Positions 9,224 through 19,275 of a DNA stretch of 64,000 nucleotides are shown here, piece by piece. The stretch comes from Sinorhizobium chiapasense (GTDB lineage: Bacteria; Pseudomonadota; Alphaproteobacteria; Rhizobiales; Rhizobiaceae): positions 3,122,001 to 3,186,000 of the forward strand of contig NZ_CP133148.1 in assembly GCF_036488675.1 (NCBI RefSeq), written 5' to 3'. The notes under the pieces were generated by a model. It was not told where the DNA came from. It made no database searches and saw only the letters and a program-made list of their open reading frames with translations. Position numbers and translations under genes: made by a program. The first letter of the stretch is position 1. Each line of letters begins with the position of its first letter.

Positions 9224-10173
9224 CCGACCGATCCGCCGCCTACGTCGAATCCTTTCTGGAAATGATGAGCGCCGAGCGCGGGGCGGCGACCAACACGCTG
9301 CAATCCTATGAGCACGATCTCGAAGACGCGCTCTCCTTCTTGCGGAGCCGTGGCACGCGGTTGACCGATGCCTCGGCCGACGACTTGAGAAGCTACCTTT
9401 CGCATCTCGCCGGCGAGGGCTTCAAATCCTCGTCCCAGGCGCGCCGCCTGTCCGCGTTGCGGCAATTCTACAAGTTTCTGTACGCCGAAGGGCTTAGGGG
9501 CGACGATCCGACCGGGATCCTCGACGCGCCGAAGAAGGCGCGCGCGCTGCCGAAGACGCTCAGCATCGACGACGTGACCAGGCTGATCGGCCAGGCGGAA
9601 ACCGAAGCTGCCACCGGCTGTGAAGACGCATTCGCCCAACTGCGCATGCATGCGCTGATCGAGCTCCTCTACGCAACGGGGATGCGTGTCAGCGAACTCG
9701 TGTCGCTGCCGGCAACCGTGCTCTCGCAGAACGGTCGCTTCCTCGTCGTTCGGGGCAAGGGCAACAAGGAAAGGCTTGTCCCGTTGTCGCAGGCCGCCAT
9801 GCGCGCCCTGCGCGCCTATGGCGACGCGCTCAGATCGAAGAACGCGGAGGCCGACCGGCCCGAGGAGAGCCCCTGGCTCTTCCCCTCCTACGGCAAGACC
9901 GGCTATCTGCCGCGCCAGGTTTTTGCACGTGACCTCAAGGGTCTCGCGGCGCGCGCCGGCATAAGAGTCGCAACGATCTCGCCGCACGTGCTGCGCCATG
10001 CCTTCGCCAGCCACCTGCTCGCCAACGGCGCCGACCTTCGCGCCGTGCAGGAACTGCTCGGCCATTCGGACATTTCAACGACACAAATCTATACGCATGT
10101 GCTTGAAGAACGGCTGCATGACCTCGTGCAAAACCATCACCCCCTTGCCAAACAGGCGAAAAAACAGGATTAG
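9220..10173 (+). CDS. xerD: Tyrosine recombinase XerD
   Basis: Site-specific recombinase that, with XerC, resolves chromosome dimers at dif under FtsK control. The 317-residue protein has an N-terminal SAM-like core-binding domain (about 1-95) and a catalytic domain with the full tyrosine-recombinase set: R156 (TGMRVSEL), K180 (RGKGNKER), H256 and R259 (HVLRHAF), H282 (LGHSDIS) and nucleophile Y291 (IYTHV). Length is normal. It is translationally coupled to the preceding 49-residue ORF. It sits in a housekeeping context with no flanking element, so XerD rather than a phage integrase. Confidence 0.93.
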   Translation: MTDRSAAYVESFLEMMSAERGAATNTLQSYEHDLEDALSFLRSRGTRLTDASADDLRSYLSHLAGEGFKSSSQARRLSALRQFYKFLYAEGLRGDDPTGILDAPKKARALPKTLSIDDVTRLIGQAETEAATGCEDAFAQLRMHALIELLYATGMRVSELVSLPATVLSQNGRFLVVRGKGNKERLVPLSQAAMRALRAYGDALRSKNAEADRPEESPWLFPSYGKTGYLPRQVFARDLKGLAARAGIRVATISPHVLRHAFASHLLANGADLRAVQELLGHSDISTTQIYTHVLEERLHDLVQNHHPLAKQAKKQD

Positions 10174-10236
10174 GACCGCCGGGCAGGCTGGCTTCGACCG
10201 GACAGCCCTGTCGCAAATTGATCGGAAACGCATCTC

Positions 10237-11190
10237 ATGCACAACTATCTCGACTTCGAAAAACCCATCTCTGATCTCGAAGGCAAGATTCTGGAACTGA
10301 AGAAGCTCGCCAGCGAAGATGAGAGTGTGAACACATCCGACGAGATCGCGCGGCTTGAGGTGCGTGTGCGCGACGCGATGGCCGAGATCTATTCGAAGCT
10401 GTCGCCGTGGCAGAAGACCCAGGTCGCCCGTCACCCGCAGCGCCCGCATTTCCTCGACTACGCGGGCGAACTCTTCACCGAATTCACGCCGCTTGCCGGC
10501 GACCGCAACTTCGCCAACGACGATGCGATCCAGGCGGGGCTCGCCCGCTTTCGCGGCATGCCTGTCGCCGTCCTCGGTCAGGAAAAGGGCAACGACACCA
10601 AGTCGCGCATCAAGCACAATTTTGGCAGCCCGCGCCCGGAAGGTTATCGCAAGGCGATCCGCATCATGGAAATGGCCGACCGCTTCAGCCTGCCGCTGAT
10701 CACGCTGGTCGATACGGCGGGCGCCTATCCGGGCGTCGGCGCCGAGGAGCGCGGCCAGGCCGAGGCGATCGCCCGCTCGACCGAAATGTGCCTCAACGTC
10801 AAGGTGCCGATCGTGACCGTGGTCATCGGTGAAGGCGGCTCCGGCGGGGCGATCGCGATCGCAACTGGCAACCGCGTCTATATGCTTGAGCACGCGATCT
10901 ACAGCGTCATTTCGCCGGAGGGAGCGGCTTCGATCCTGTGGCGCGATTCAACGCGCGCCAAGGAGGCCGCCAGCAGCATGAAGATCACCGCCGAGGACCT
11001 GAAATCGCTCGGCATCATCGACGGTATCATTCCCGAACCGGTCGGCGGCGCGCATCGCGACCCGGCGTCGGTGATCAGCCGCACGGGGACCGTGATCGCG
11101 GACGCGCTCAAGGACCTGTCCGGCCGCAACGGTGACGAATTGCGGACGGACCGCCGGCAGAAATACCTCAACATCGGCCGAAATCTCTGA
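10237..11190 (+). CDS. accA: Acetyl-CoA carboxylase carboxyltransferase subunit alpha
   Basis: The alpha half of the carboxyltransferase that makes malonyl-CoA for fatty-acid synthesis, pairing with AccD. The 317-residue protein starts [15 protein letters not shown], typical of alphaproteobacterial AccA, and has the crotonase-fold signatures [17 protein letters not shown] and [13 protein letters not shown] with [10 protein letters not shown] near the C-terminal third. It starts 63 bp after xerD on the same strand, possibly the same transcript. AccD is elsewhere. Confidence 0.96.
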   Translation: MHNYLDFEKPISDLEGKILELKKLASEDESVNTSDEIARLEVRVRDAMAEIYSKLSPWQKTQVARHPQRPHFLDYAGELFTEFTPLAGDRNFANDDAIQAGLARFRGMPVAVLGQEKGNDTKSRIKHNFGSPRPEGYRKAIRIMEMADRFSLPLITLVDTAGAYPGVGAEERGQAEAIARSTEMCLNVKVPIVTVVIGEGGSGGAIAIATGNRVYMLEHAIYSVISPEGAASILWRDSTRAKEAASSMKITAEDLKSLGIIDGIIPEPVGGAHRDPASVISRTGTVIADALKDLSGRNGDELRTDRRQKYLNIGRNL

Positions 11191-11403
11191 ACCATTGCGA
11201 TTAAAAACGCCGGCAACGGCAACCGGAAATCAAACTGTGGCCAAATCTTGGCCATATTCATGCGGTCAAGAAAGACGGCGTGCGCAGGGGGATCCTGCAG
11301 GGTTAAGATTTCGTGAAGAATAATCGCTTACTGATTCGTCGAGGGCGCCCCTCGACGAGACGGCGCTCAATGACGGATTGTGTTTTTTAACGGGCCTCTG
11401 CCG

Positions 11404-12843
11404 ATGCGTTTCAGGAACCTTGTCGCCACCGCCGCTATAGCAGCCGCGCTCGCCGGCTGTACCAACGAGACGCTGGACTCGGTCAATCTCTCCTCGGTCA
11501 AGAGCAAGACCGAGTATCAGCTTTCGAGCAAGATGACCGCGAAGATGCGCGAACTGGGGATGCAGAAGACCTCTCCGATCGCGCTACGGATCTTCAAGGA
11601 AGAAGGCACGCTCGAGGTGTGGAAGGCGAACGCGGCCAACCGCTTTCAGCTGCTGAAGAGCTACAAGATCTGCGCGTGGTCCGGAAAGCTCGGTCCCAAG
11701 GTGAAGGAAGGCGACCGGCAGGCCCCGGAAGGGTTCTATCCGCTGTTCCCGCACCAGATGAACCCCAATTCCAACTATTACCTCGCTATCAATACGGGTT
11801 TCCCCAATACCTACGACAAGGCCAACGGCCGCTCCGGCACGCATCTGATGATTCACGGCGCCTGCTCTTCGTCGGGCTGCTACTCGATGACCGACGAGCA
11901 GATCATCGAGATCTTCGCGCTGGCACGCGACGCCTTCAGGGGCGGGCAGCAAAGCGTCCAGTTGCAGGCGTTTCCGTTCCGCATGACCGCGGAGAACATG
12001 GCCCGCCATCGCAACAACCCGAACATCGAGTTCTGGAAGATGCTGAAGATGGGCTACGACCAGTTCGAGGTGACCAAGCGCCCGCCGGAAGTGAATGTCT
12101 GCGAGAGGAAGTACGTCTTCAATCAGCAGAGCGACGGCACGTTCAATCCGATGGGCCAATGCCCGGCCATGTCGACGCCGCCGGCTCTGCAGGTCGCGAT
12201 GACAAGCTTCGAGAAGGACTATCAGCGCGACTACGACAAGGCGCTGAAGAAGTACGAAGGCATGGTCTGGTATGAGCCGAGCGAAGCCGAGCGCAAGGCG
12301 ATCGTCGCCGACCAGCGCAAGGGCCGTGAACTCGCCTATGCGCCGACCGGCAATTCTTTCGACGCCGGCAAGCTGATGAAGGTGAGCGACCTCGAAAAGA
12401 AGGTTGCAGACGAGAAGGCGGCCGAGGAAGCCAAGCAGGCGGCGCTGATCCAGAAGGAGGCGCTTGAGAAAGCGACCCGGGGCGGCGCGAGCGTGCCGGT
12501 GCCGCAGGCAAGCCCGATCGAGCGCCCTGTTCTGCAGGCTGCCGTCCAGCCGGCGCCCGCCAGGAAATCCTTCTGGAACCTGTTCTCGGCAAGCGAGCCG
12601 GAAGCCGCGCCCCCCGCGCCGACGGTCCAGGCACCCGAGCAGCCGGCCGCCGTTCAATCGGGCGCACCGCAGCCCGCGGCAAACCAGCAGCCAGCGGCAG
12701 CCGACCAGAAGCAGGCGCCCGCCCCGGCCGGAAGCAACGCGCAAGTTGCCGCGACCCCGGCGGAAAACCCGCAAGCGGCAGCCGAACAGCCCCCCGCCGA
12801 ACAGCCGAAGAAGCGCCCGTTCTGGAAGATCTGGGGCAATTGA
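11404..12843 (+). CDS. L,D-transpeptidase (YkuD/YafK-type) lipoprotein
   Basis: A 479-residue cell-envelope enzyme. The N-terminus has a lipobox (ALAGC, Cys19), then a YkuD domain with HGACSSSGCYSM (catalytic His151 and Cys159 by this start) as in YafK-type L,D-transpeptidases or amidases. The C-terminal third (about 330-470) is Pro/Ala/Gln-rich low complexity, probably an extended cell-wall spacer, ending in KKRPFWKIWGN. The start at the ATG follows from the signal peptide; an in-frame GTG 24 bp upstream is less likely. The stop overlaps the tusA ATG by one base (TGATG). Substrate linkage is inferred from family only. Confidence 0.85.
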   Translation: MRFRNLVATAAIAAALAGCTNETLDSVNLSSVKSKTEYQLSSKMTAKMRELGMQKTSPIALRIFKEEGTLEVWKANAANRFQLLKSYKICAWSGKLGPKVKEGDRQAPEGFYPLFPHQMNPNSNYYLAINTGFPNTYDKANGRSGTHLMIHGACSSSGCYSMTDEQIIEIFALARDAFRGGQQSVQLQAFPFRMTAENMARHRNNPNIEFWKMLKMGYDQFEVTKRPPEVNVCERKYVFNQQSDGTFNPMGQCPAMSTPPALQVAMTSFEKDYQRDYDKALKKYEGMVWYEPSEAERKAIVADQRKGRELAYAPTGNSFDAGKLMKVSDLEKKVADEKAAEEAKQAALIQKEALEKATRGGASVPVPQASPIERPVLQAAVQPAPARKSFWNLFSASEPEAAPPAPTVQAPEQPAAVQSGAPQPAANQQPAAADQKQAPAPAGSNAQVAATPAENPQAAAEQPPAEQPKKRPFWKIWGN

Positions 12844-13079
12844 TGCCGGACGAACCCAGGACCGTCTATGATCTGAGGGGGCTGAAATGCCCCCTTCCCG
12901 TTTTGAAGACGCGCAAGCGCATGCAGACGCTCGCTCCGGGCACCCTGCTCGAAATCGAGACCACGGATCCGCTCGCCGTGATCGACATCCCGCATTTCTG
13001 CAGCGAGGATGGACACCGGCTCGAGGAAGCGGCGCCGACAGAAGGCGGCCATCGCTTCCTCATCCGCAAGAAAACGTAG
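12843..13079 (+). CDS. TusA/SirA-like sulfurtransferase
   Basis: A 78-residue TusA-family sulfur carrier. The signature DLRGLKCPLPVLK places the persulfide-forming Cys at residue 16, followed by an alpha/beta two-layer fold with EIETTDPLAVIDIP and the terminal HRFLIRKK strand. The family relays sulfur to tRNA thiolation, molybdenum cofactor or dissimilatory pathways; the specific partner is not shown here, although mnmA, which uses such sulfur, is elsewhere in the window. Start ATG overlaps the preceding stop (TGATG), so coupled to the L,D-transpeptidase gene. Confidence 0.85.
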   Translation: MPDEPRTVYDLRGLKCPLPVLKTRKRMQTLAPGTLLEIETTDPLAVIDIPHFCSEDGHRLEEAAPTEGGHRFLIRKKT

Positions 13080-13262
13080 CGGTCCAGCGGAATGTCGCTG
13101 CTTCGGCCATCATGCATTCCGGCTCCCGGTTCCGGCGGCTGCCTCCGCTGCGTCTGATGAGACTCGCGACATTGAAGGCCCGCCTTCCAGCACCCCATCG
13201 AGAGGCTCCAATGCGGTCGGAATTCTTGCTATGATCCCGGCGAAATACGATGGGGCTGCACA

Positions 13263-13745
13263 ATGAACGATGCGGGCGGCAATTTCCAAGACAGTTCCGG
13301 CGCGGCGGTGCGGCCGCCGATCGTCTGGGCACTGGCGGCCGTGGCGGGGCGCGTGATTGACGCACTCTACCCGCTGCCTTTCCTCCCGGCGGCAGTGCCG
13401 GCCGGTTGGTTGGGCACCATCGTATTCCTCTCCGGCCTCGCACTGTTGATCTGGGCGGCGACGACCTTCCGCCGGGCAGGAACACACATCCCAACCACCC
13501 AGCCGACGACGACGATCGTCGAAGATGGACCTTATCGCTTCAGCCGTAACCCGATCTACATCGGCATGTTTCTCGGCCTGATCGGCCTCGCCGTCGGCTT
13601 CGACAGCCTGTGGCTGCTCATTCTGCTGGTGCCATTTTACTTCGTCATCCGCTACCTGGTGGTCGCCCGAGAGGAAGCCTATCTCGAAGTCAAGTTCGGT
13701 GATGCCTATCGCGGCTACAAAAGCCGCGTCCGCCGCTGGCTGTAG
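13263..13745 (+). CDS. Isoprenylcysteine carboxyl methyltransferase-like membrane protein
   Basis: A 160-residue integral membrane protein of the PEMT/ICMT-like group: about four hydrophobic segments and the conserved FSRNPIYIGMFLGLIG motif followed by a C-terminal EEAYLEVKFGDAYRGYKSRVRRWL, which in this superfamily contributes SAM binding. Bacterial members methylate lipids or unknown small acceptors; the substrate cannot be inferred. The 183 bp before it hold no recognisable gene. It ends about 105 bp before the convergent CobW gene. Confidence 0.75.
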   Translation: MNDAGGNFQDSSGAAVRPPIVWALAAVAGRVIDALYPLPFLPAAVPAGWLGTIVFLSGLALLIWAATTFRRAGTHIPTTQPTTTIVEDGPYRFSRNPIYIGMFLGLIGLAVGFDSLWLLILLVPFYFVIRYLVVAREEAYLEVKFGDAYRGYKSRVRRWL

Positions 13746-13851
13746 GGGTGGGCAAAGAAGACGGCTTCCGGCGGAGGCTTGCATCTCGCTCGCGCGCGCC
13801 CTTCACCGGCAGGGGTATCAAACCGGCCTATTTGAAAGCTTCGGCGCTGAT

Positions 13852-14985
13852 CTAGAATTTCATGCCGGGAACTGCGAGCGGGTTGTCGGAGAGAGCTTGC
13901 GCATCCGGCCGATCGATGCGGGGCGTGCCGGTGAAGGCATCGAAGAGGTCGCGCACGAAAGCTTCCTCGAGGCCCTTCGTGATCAGCACCATGCGCGTGC
14001 GCCGGTCGGCAGGATCCGGCCACGCCGCCAGCCGCTCCGGCGCATGAAAAACGGTCTGCACGCCGTGCAGAACAAGCGGCCGTTCGGGTTTGTCGGCCAC
14101 GGAAACGACTGCCTTCATCCGCAGCAGCTTTTCGCCATGGGCCGAACGTAGAAGATCGATGAACATTTCAAGCGCCATCGGTTCGATCGGACGATCGTGG
14201 ACGATGCTGAACGACCGGATGTCCGAATCGTGGCGCGTGACATCGTGATCGTGATGATCATCATGATGGTCATGGTCGTGATTATGGTGGTCATGATCAT
14301 GATCGGCCTGCGCCTCGTCCTGAAGCCAGCGGCCGACATCGGCGACCTTGGTCGACGCGTCATAGAGACCGCAGGCGAACAGATCCGCACGGCCAGCCTC
14401 TTCCGTGTCGCCGTCGATCACCGGAGCGCGCGGGTTGAGGTCCCGGAGCCGTTCCAGGAGCGCATCGCGCTCTGCGTCATCCGCAAGCTTGGTCTTGCTG
14501 ACAACGAGCCGGTCGGCGACCGCGACCTGCTTCAAGGCTTCCACGTGGTTCGCGATCGTCTGCAGTCCGTTGACTGCGTCCACGACCGCGACGACACCGT
14601 CCAGCCGGAAGTTCTGCGCGATGACCGGATTGCCGAGCACGGATTGCAGCACCGGCGCCGGATCGGCAAGCCCGGTCGTTTCGATGACAACGCGTCTCAG
14701 CGGCTTGATGCGGCCGGTCTGCATCCGATCCATGAGGTCGGCAAGCGTGTCGACAAGCTCTCCGCGCACCGTGCAGCAAAGGCACCCGTCGGAAAGTTCT
14801 ATCACACCATCGCTCGACGCCTCGACCAGCAGGTGGTCGATCGAGACATCGCCGAATTCGTTGATGATGACCGCGGTGTCGGAGAGGTCGGGATCTTTGA
14901 GCAAGCGATTGAGAAGCGTCGTCTTGCCCGCACCGAGAAAGCCGGTGAGGATCGATACCGACACCACCGGCAATGAACCGTTCAT
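13852..14985 (-). CDS. CobW/COG0523 family GTPase with His-rich metal loop
   Basis: A 377-residue G3E GTPase: Walker A GFLGAGKTT (residues 15-23), CxCC metal motif GCLCC (67-71), ETTGLADPAP, and SKTKLAD as the NKxD-type guanine motif. Residues about 229-252 are an almost uninterrupted His/Asp run, and a CobW C-terminal domain follows. The family comprises metallochaperones for zinc, cobalt or iron enzymes. The CxCC plus His run suggests zinc or cobalt handling; the window also contains cobST, but 9 kb away and not in an operon with it. No Zur-like palindrome was recognised upstream. The gene stands alone, convergent with the ICMT-like gene. Confidence 0.88.
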   Translation of the reverse strand: MNGSLPVVSVSILTGFLGAGKTTLLNRLLKDPDLSDTAVIINEFGDVSIDHLLVEASSDGVIELSDGCLCCTVRGELVDTLADLMDRMQTGRIKPLRRVVIETTGLADPAPVLQSVLGNPVIAQNFRLDGVVAVVDAVNGLQTIANHVEALKQVAVADRLVVSKTKLADDAERDALLERLRDLNPRAPVIDGDTEEAGRADLFACGLYDASTKVADVGRWLQDEAQADHDHDHHNHDHDHHDDHHDHDVTRHDSDIRSFSIVHDRPIEPMALEMFIDLLRSAHGEKLLRMKAVVSVADKPERPLVLHGVQTVFHAPERLAAWPDPADRRTRMVLITKGLEEAFVRDLFDAFTGTPRIDRPDAQALSDNPLAVPGMKF

Positions 14986-15082
14986 GGCGGACTCCGTCTT
15001 AGATCACGCTGGTTTCGGATCGGATCGTCCGAAATCCAATTGAGACACGGGATGCAGCCGAAGGCCGCGCATATTATCCCGC

Positions 15083-16213
15083 TCAAAAACTCGGGCGAGG
15101 AACCGGAATCGGCACGTTGGCGATCTCGGTAACATCACCCTGCGCCGCGACATCGGTGCCGGCCTTGGCAGTCTTTTCGCCGCTGCCGGGAATAAGCCCC
15201 GCAAAAGCGAGCTTCAGCGGGCGATTGATTTCGTGGATATAAGGCGAAAGCAGCTTCTGGCGACCGGCTTCGTCCCGGCCCTCGCTGCGCACCTTCGCCG
15301 CGGCCTTGGAGCAGATCTCCTTGCTGACATCGGCAACCATGTCGCGGCCCTCTCCATAGGGCGCGATCTGCGTCAGGGACTGCTTGCCTGCGTCGGCGGT
15401 CGTCAGCGCCATCTGCAACAGCCGGGCGGACTCGTCGGCCCGGGCGCCAAGACTGTCTTCCCCGAGGACAACCGAAACGACGCTGCGGCCACCGCGCGTC
15501 GCCGACGAGACCTGGTTGAAGCCAGAGGCACAGATAAAGCCGGTCTTCATGCCGTCCGCGCCCTCGAAGCGGCCGATCAGCATGTTGTAGTTGGCATAGT
15601 CCTTCTTGCCGGTGGTGAAGCCCTCCAGCGAGAAATAGGACGCATATTCGGGGAACTCCCGCTTCAAGGTGATCGCGAGCACGGCCAGATCGCGCGCCGT
15701 CGTGTACTGACCTTCACCGGGCAGTCCGTTGGCATTGATGAAATGCGACGAAGTCATCCCGATACGGCGCGCCTCGGCATTCATCCGCTCGATGAAGGCT
15801 GCTTCCGATCCGCCGACCGCTTCCCCGATGGCAACGGCGACGTCATTTGCCGATTTCACCAGCATCATCTTGAGGGCGCTGTCGAGCGTCATCGCCTGGC
15901 CGGGCTTGTAGAACATCTTGCTCGGCGGCTCGGATGCGGCATTCTTCGTCATCACGACCGGGCTTTCCAACGTCAACTGCCCCGTCTTGATCGCCCGAAA
16001 AGTCGTGTAGGCCGTCATCAGCTTGGTCAGCGACGCCGGGTACCATCTCTTGAAGATGTCCTGATGCTCATAGACCTTGAGCGAGTTGACGTCGACGACC
16101 AGCCTCGGATTGGCAGATGCGGGAAGCACCGCCGCCAGGAATGCCGCACAGGCTCCCGCGAGAACGCCCATCGCCCTCGCCCCGTCACGCCCCAAGAATC
16201 CACCTGTCACCAC
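15083..16213 (-). CDS. D-alanyl-D-alanine carboxypeptidase (PBP5/6 type)
   Basis: A periplasmic serine DD-carboxypeptidase (peptidase S11), 376 residues. A signal peptide spans about 15-34. The three active-site motifs are present: SxxK in PASLTKLM (about 60), SxN in KSANDVA (about 118) and KTG in DGMKTGF (about 222). It removes the terminal D-Ala from muropeptides. The C-terminal region (about 280-376) has no obvious amphipathic membrane anchor as in E. coli DacA. The start is a GTG pair on the minus strand; a downstream start at ARAMGVLAG is possible. It is divergent from the M20 amidohydrolase. Confidence 0.9.
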   Translation of the reverse strand: MVTGGFLGRDGARAMGVLAGACAAFLAAVLPASANPRLVVDVNSLKVYEHQDIFKRWYPASLTKLMTAYTTFRAIKTGQLTLESPVVMTKNAASEPPSKMFYKPGQAMTLDSALKMMLVKSANDVAVAIGEAVGGSEAAFIERMNAEARRIGMTSSHFINANGLPGEGQYTTARDLAVLAITLKREFPEYASYFSLEGFTTGKKDYANYNMLIGRFEGADGMKTGFICASGFNQVSSATRGGRSVVSVVLGEDSLGARADESARLLQMALTTADAGKQSLTQIAPYGEGRDMVADVSKEICSKAAAKVRSEGRDEAGRQKLLSPYIHEINRPLKLAFAGLIPGSGEKTAKAGTDVAAQGDVTEIANVPIPVPRPSF

Positions 16214-16346
16214 AATCCGACCTCGAATTTCCGCAGTTGCCTCGCCTCGTCCCGGTATTTAGCCTATATGGCGAGGAGATGGCAAAGCCCAATCCATGGC
16301 TGCCGCGCCAATCCACCGTGACTGAACCGACCGACAGGACGACCCT

Positions 16347-17510
16347 ATGCCGATTCTCAACCGCGCCGCCGAACTCCAGAGCGAAGTCACCGAGTGGCGG
16401 CGCCACCTGCACATGAACCCCGAACTCCTGTTCGCGGTGGAAAATACGGCAGCCTTTGTGGAAAGGAAACTGAAGGAATTCGGCGTTGACGAAATCGTGA
16501 CCGGCCTCGGTCGGACCGGCGTCGTCGGCATCATCCGCGGCAATCTCGGCACCGGCCGCACCATCGGGCTGAGGGCCGACATGGACGCCCTGCCGATCAA
16601 CGAGGCGAGCGGCAAAGCCTGGGCATCGACAACCGCCGGCAAGATGCACGCCTGTGGCCATGATGGCCATACGGCCATGCTGCTCGGTGCGGCGAAATAC
16701 CTCGCCGAGACGCGCAATTTCGCGGGCTCCGTCGCGGTCATCTTCCAACCGGCGGAAGAAGGCGGCGGCGGCGGCAACGAGATGGTCAAGGACGGCATGA
16801 TGGAGCGTTTCGCGATCGAGGAGGTCTACGGCATGCACAACATGCCGGGCATGCCGGTCGGTCATTTCGGCAGCCGCGTCGGCCCGATCATGGCCTCCAC
16901 CGACGAGTTCACCATCACCATCAACGGCCGCGGCGGGCACGCGGCGCAGCCGCACAAGACGATCGATCCGATTGTTATCGGCGCGCAGATCGTCAACGCG
17001 CTCCAGACGATCGCCTCGCGCACTGTCGATCCTCTCGGATCCGTCGTCGTCTCGGTCACCAAGTTCAACGCCGGCTTCGCCCACAACGTCATTCCCGAGC
17101 AGGCGGTTCTCGCCGGGACCGTCCGCACCCTGATGCCAGAGGTGCGCGACACCGGCGAGGCGCGCATCCGCCAGATCGCCGAAAGCATCGCCGGCGCCTA
17201 CGGCGCGACGGTCAACGTCTGGTACGGCCGCAACTATCCGGTGACGGTCAACCACGCCGAAGAAACCGGCCACGCGCTTGCGGCAGCCGCGACGGTCGCC
17301 GGTGCCGCCCAGGTCAATGCTTCGCTCGACCCGATGATGGGCGGGGAGGATTTCTCCTACATGCTGCTTGCCCGCCCTGGCGCCTTTATCTTCATGGGCA
17401 ACGGCGACACGGCCGGCCTCCACCATCCGGCCTACGACTTTAACGACGAGGCGATCCCCCACGGGATTTCCTATTGGGTGAAGCTCGCTGAAACGCGACT
17501 GGCCGCCTGA
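16347..17510 (+). CDS. M20 family amidohydrolase (hippurate hydrolase/amino-acid deacylase type)
   Basis: A 387-residue metallopeptidase of the M20D amidohydrolase group. Metal and catalytic motifs: LRADMDALPI, MHACGHDGHTAMLLGAA, and EEGGGGG with the catalytic Glu, plus the late GGEDFSYML. The family cleaves N-acyl amino acids, hippurate or IAA conjugates; specificity cannot be deduced. An Lrp-type regulator follows 25 bp downstream on the same strand, suggesting an amino-acid-responsive unit. Confidence 0.9.
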   Translation: MPILNRAAELQSEVTEWRRHLHMNPELLFAVENTAAFVERKLKEFGVDEIVTGLGRTGVVGIIRGNLGTGRTIGLRADMDALPINEASGKAWASTTAGKMHACGHDGHTAMLLGAAKYLAETRNFAGSVAVIFQPAEEGGGGGNEMVKDGMMERFAIEEVYGMHNMPGMPVGHFGSRVGPIMASTDEFTITINGRGGHAAQPHKTIDPIVIGAQIVNALQTIASRTVDPLGSVVVSVTKFNAGFAHNVIPEQAVLAGTVRTLMPEVRDTGEARIRQIAESIAGAYGATVNVWYGRNYPVTVNHAEETGHALAAAATVAGAAQVNASLDPMMGGEDFSYMLLARPGAFIFMGNGDTAGLHHPAYDFNDEAIPHGISYWVKLAETRLAA

Positions 17511-17535
17511 GAGACGCGAGCGGGAGGCGGCGGCA

Positions 17536-18000
17536 ATGCACCAGATCGACAAGACGGATCGCAGAATCCTGAACATTCTGCAGGCGGACGGGCGGATCAC
17601 CAATCTCGAACTGGCGGACCGCATCGGCCTGTCGCCGACCGCAACCAGCGAACGGCTGCGCCGTCTGCTGAAGGAAGGATATGTCTCCGGCTTCGGTGCG
17701 CGCCTCGATCCGCACAAGCTCGGCTTCGGTCTGCTCGTCTTCATAGAAGTCATGCTGGACAAGACGACGCCGGAAGTCTTCGACCAGTTTGCGATTGCCA
17801 TCAAGCAGGCTCCCGCCGTGCTCGAATGCCACATGGTCGCCGGCGGCTTCGACTATCTCGTCAAGACGCGTTTCGAGGACATGACCGCCTACCGCAATTT
17901 CCTCGGGCAGGTGCTTTGGACGCTGCCCGGCGTCAAGGAAACCCGCACCTACGCGGTCATGGAAGAGATCAAAAACGACGGTCCGCTGCCGCTCGTCTGA
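17536..18000 (+). CDS. Lrp/AsnC family transcriptional regulator
   Basis: A 154-residue regulator with an N-terminal winged HTH (about 5-60, DRRILNILQADGRITNLELADRIGLS) and a C-terminal RAM/ligand domain (about 68-148, VFIEVMLDKTTPEVFDQF, VAGGFDYLVK, LPGVKETRTYAVME). It probably senses an amino acid. Close to the upstream amidohydrolase (25 bp), which is the obvious candidate target besides itself. It ends 21 bp before the convergent alcohol dehydrogenase gene. Confidence 0.92.
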   Translation: MHQIDKTDRRILNILQADGRITNLELADRIGLSPTATSERLRRLLKEGYVSGFGARLDPHKLGFGLLVFIEVMLDKTTPEVFDQFAIAIKQAPAVLECHMVAGGFDYLVKTRFEDMTAYRNFLGQVLWTLPGVKETRTYAVMEEIKNDGPLPLV

Positions 18001-18021
18001 AGGCGACAGCGGACCTCTGTT

Positions 18022-19062
18022 TCAAAGTGAGGCCATGTCGATCACGAAGCGATAGCGCACGTCGCTCTTGATCACCCGTTCGTAGGCCTCGTTGATCTGA
18101 CCAATCTCAATCATCTCGATCTCGGAAACGATGCCGTGCTCACCGCAGAAATCCAGCATCTCCTGGGTTTCCTTGATCGAGCCGATCATGGAGCCGGAAA
18201 TGCTGCGGCGTGCCGGAACCAGCGAAAAGGCGTGGACCGGCACTGGATTCTCCGGAATGCCGACGAGCACGAGGTCGCCGTCGACCTTCAGGAGATTGAG
18301 ATAGGCGTTCCAGTCGATCTCGGCGGCGACGGTGCAGATGATCAGGTCGAAACTCCCGGCAAGAACCTGGAATGTCTCCGGATCGTTGGTCGCGTAATAA
18401 TGGTCCGCACCGAGCTTCAGCCCGTCCTCCTTCTTCGAGAGGCTCTGGCTCAGCACCGTTACTTCGGCGCCCATCGCATGGGCGAGCTTCACGCCCATGT
18501 GCCCGAGGCCACCCATGCCGACGATTGCGACCTTCTTGCCGGGTCCCGCCTTCCAGTGGCGCAGCGGCGAGTAAAGCGTGATGCCGGCGCAAAGCAGCGG
18601 GGCGGCTGCATCGAGCGGCAGGTTCTCGGGAATCGAAAGCACGTAGCCTTCCTTGACGACGATATGATCCGAGTAACCGCCCTGGGTCGGGGTCTTTCCG
18701 TCGGCTTCGACGCCGTTGTAGGTCACGACCAACCCGGGCAGATAATGCTCCAGATCGAGATCGCGGCTGGCGCAGGTCGTACAGGAGTCGACAAAGCAGC
18801 CGACGCCGGCACGGTCGCCGACCTTGAACTTCGTGACCTTTGATCCGACCGCCGAAACGATGCCGACGATCTCGTGCCCCGGCACCATGGGAAAAGCGGA
18901 GTTGCCCCATTCGTTGCGGGCCTGATGGATATCGGAATGGCAGACGCCGCAATATTTGATGTCGATGACCACATCGTCGTCACGCGGTTCGCGGCGCTCG
19001 AATGTGAAAGGTACCAGGGGCTTCGACGCATCGGTCGCCGCATATCCTCTTGCTATAGCCAT
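18022..19062 (-). CDS. Zinc-dependent NAD(P) alcohol dehydrogenase (CAD/YahK type)
   Basis: A 346-residue medium-chain dehydrogenase. Catalytic zinc ligands lie in [11 protein letters not shown] and PGHEIVG. The structural-zinc lobe is present but atypical in reading ([10 protein letters not shown]), and the Rossmann motif is [18 protein letters not shown]. It resembles YahK/AdhC cinnamyl-alcohol-type aldehyde reductases. The start MAIARGYAA is preferred over a much longer upstream frame because the family N-terminus begins here. It is divergent from an AraC regulator, an arrangement like yqhC-yqhD, so aldehyde detoxification is a plausible but inferred role. Confidence 0.9.
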   Translation of the reverse strand: MAIARGYAATDASKPLVPFTFERREPRDDDVVIDIKYCGVCHSDIHQARNEWGNSAFPMVPGHEIVGIVSAVGSKVTKFKVGDRAGVGCFVDSCTTCASRDLDLEHYLPGLVVTYNGVEADGKTPTQGGYSDHIVVKEGYVLSIPENLPLDAAAPLLCAGITLYSPLRHWKAGPGKKVAIVGMGGLGHMGVKLAHAMGAEVTVLSQSLSKKEDGLKLGADHYYATNDPETFQVLAGSFDLIICTVAAEIDWNAYLNLLKVDGDLVLVGIPENPVPVHAFSLVPARRSISGSMIGSIKETQEMLDFCGEHGIVSEIEMIEIGQINEAYERVIKSDVRYRFVIDMASL

Positions 19063-19161
19063 GGGTCTGTCCTTGATGTCTGGGAAATGACGCGCTCTGA
19101 GGCATGGACCTCCAGCGACAGGGTGGACTATGCTGTCCCTGATCGATGATGCGTTAGTGCG

Positions 19162-19191
19162 ATCCTGCAAAGTTTTTGCACAATCCTGCAA
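19162..19191. promoter_or_regulatory. Candidate AraC-type operator: direct repeat ATCCTGCAA
   Basis: Two identical 9-mers ATCCTGCAA (19162-19170 and 19183-19191) are spaced 21 bp start to start, two helical turns, as AraC-family activators require. They lie between the alcohol dehydrogenase and the AraC regulator, about 100 bp from the dehydrogenase ATG. Confidence 0.5.
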
Positions 19192-19275
19192 GAATGCCGG
19201 GACCGTCGTGGCGAGGCCGTGCGCGGAGCCTATCTGAACGGCGTACCGCGCAGACCTAAGATACTGGAAAGGCCG

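Noticed and set aside
11584..12774. Minus-strand open frame of 396 codons inside the L,D-transpeptidase gene
   Set aside because: The plus strand has a lipobox and the HxxxxxxxGCY catalytic motif; the minus frame is an Arg/Leu-rich shadow.
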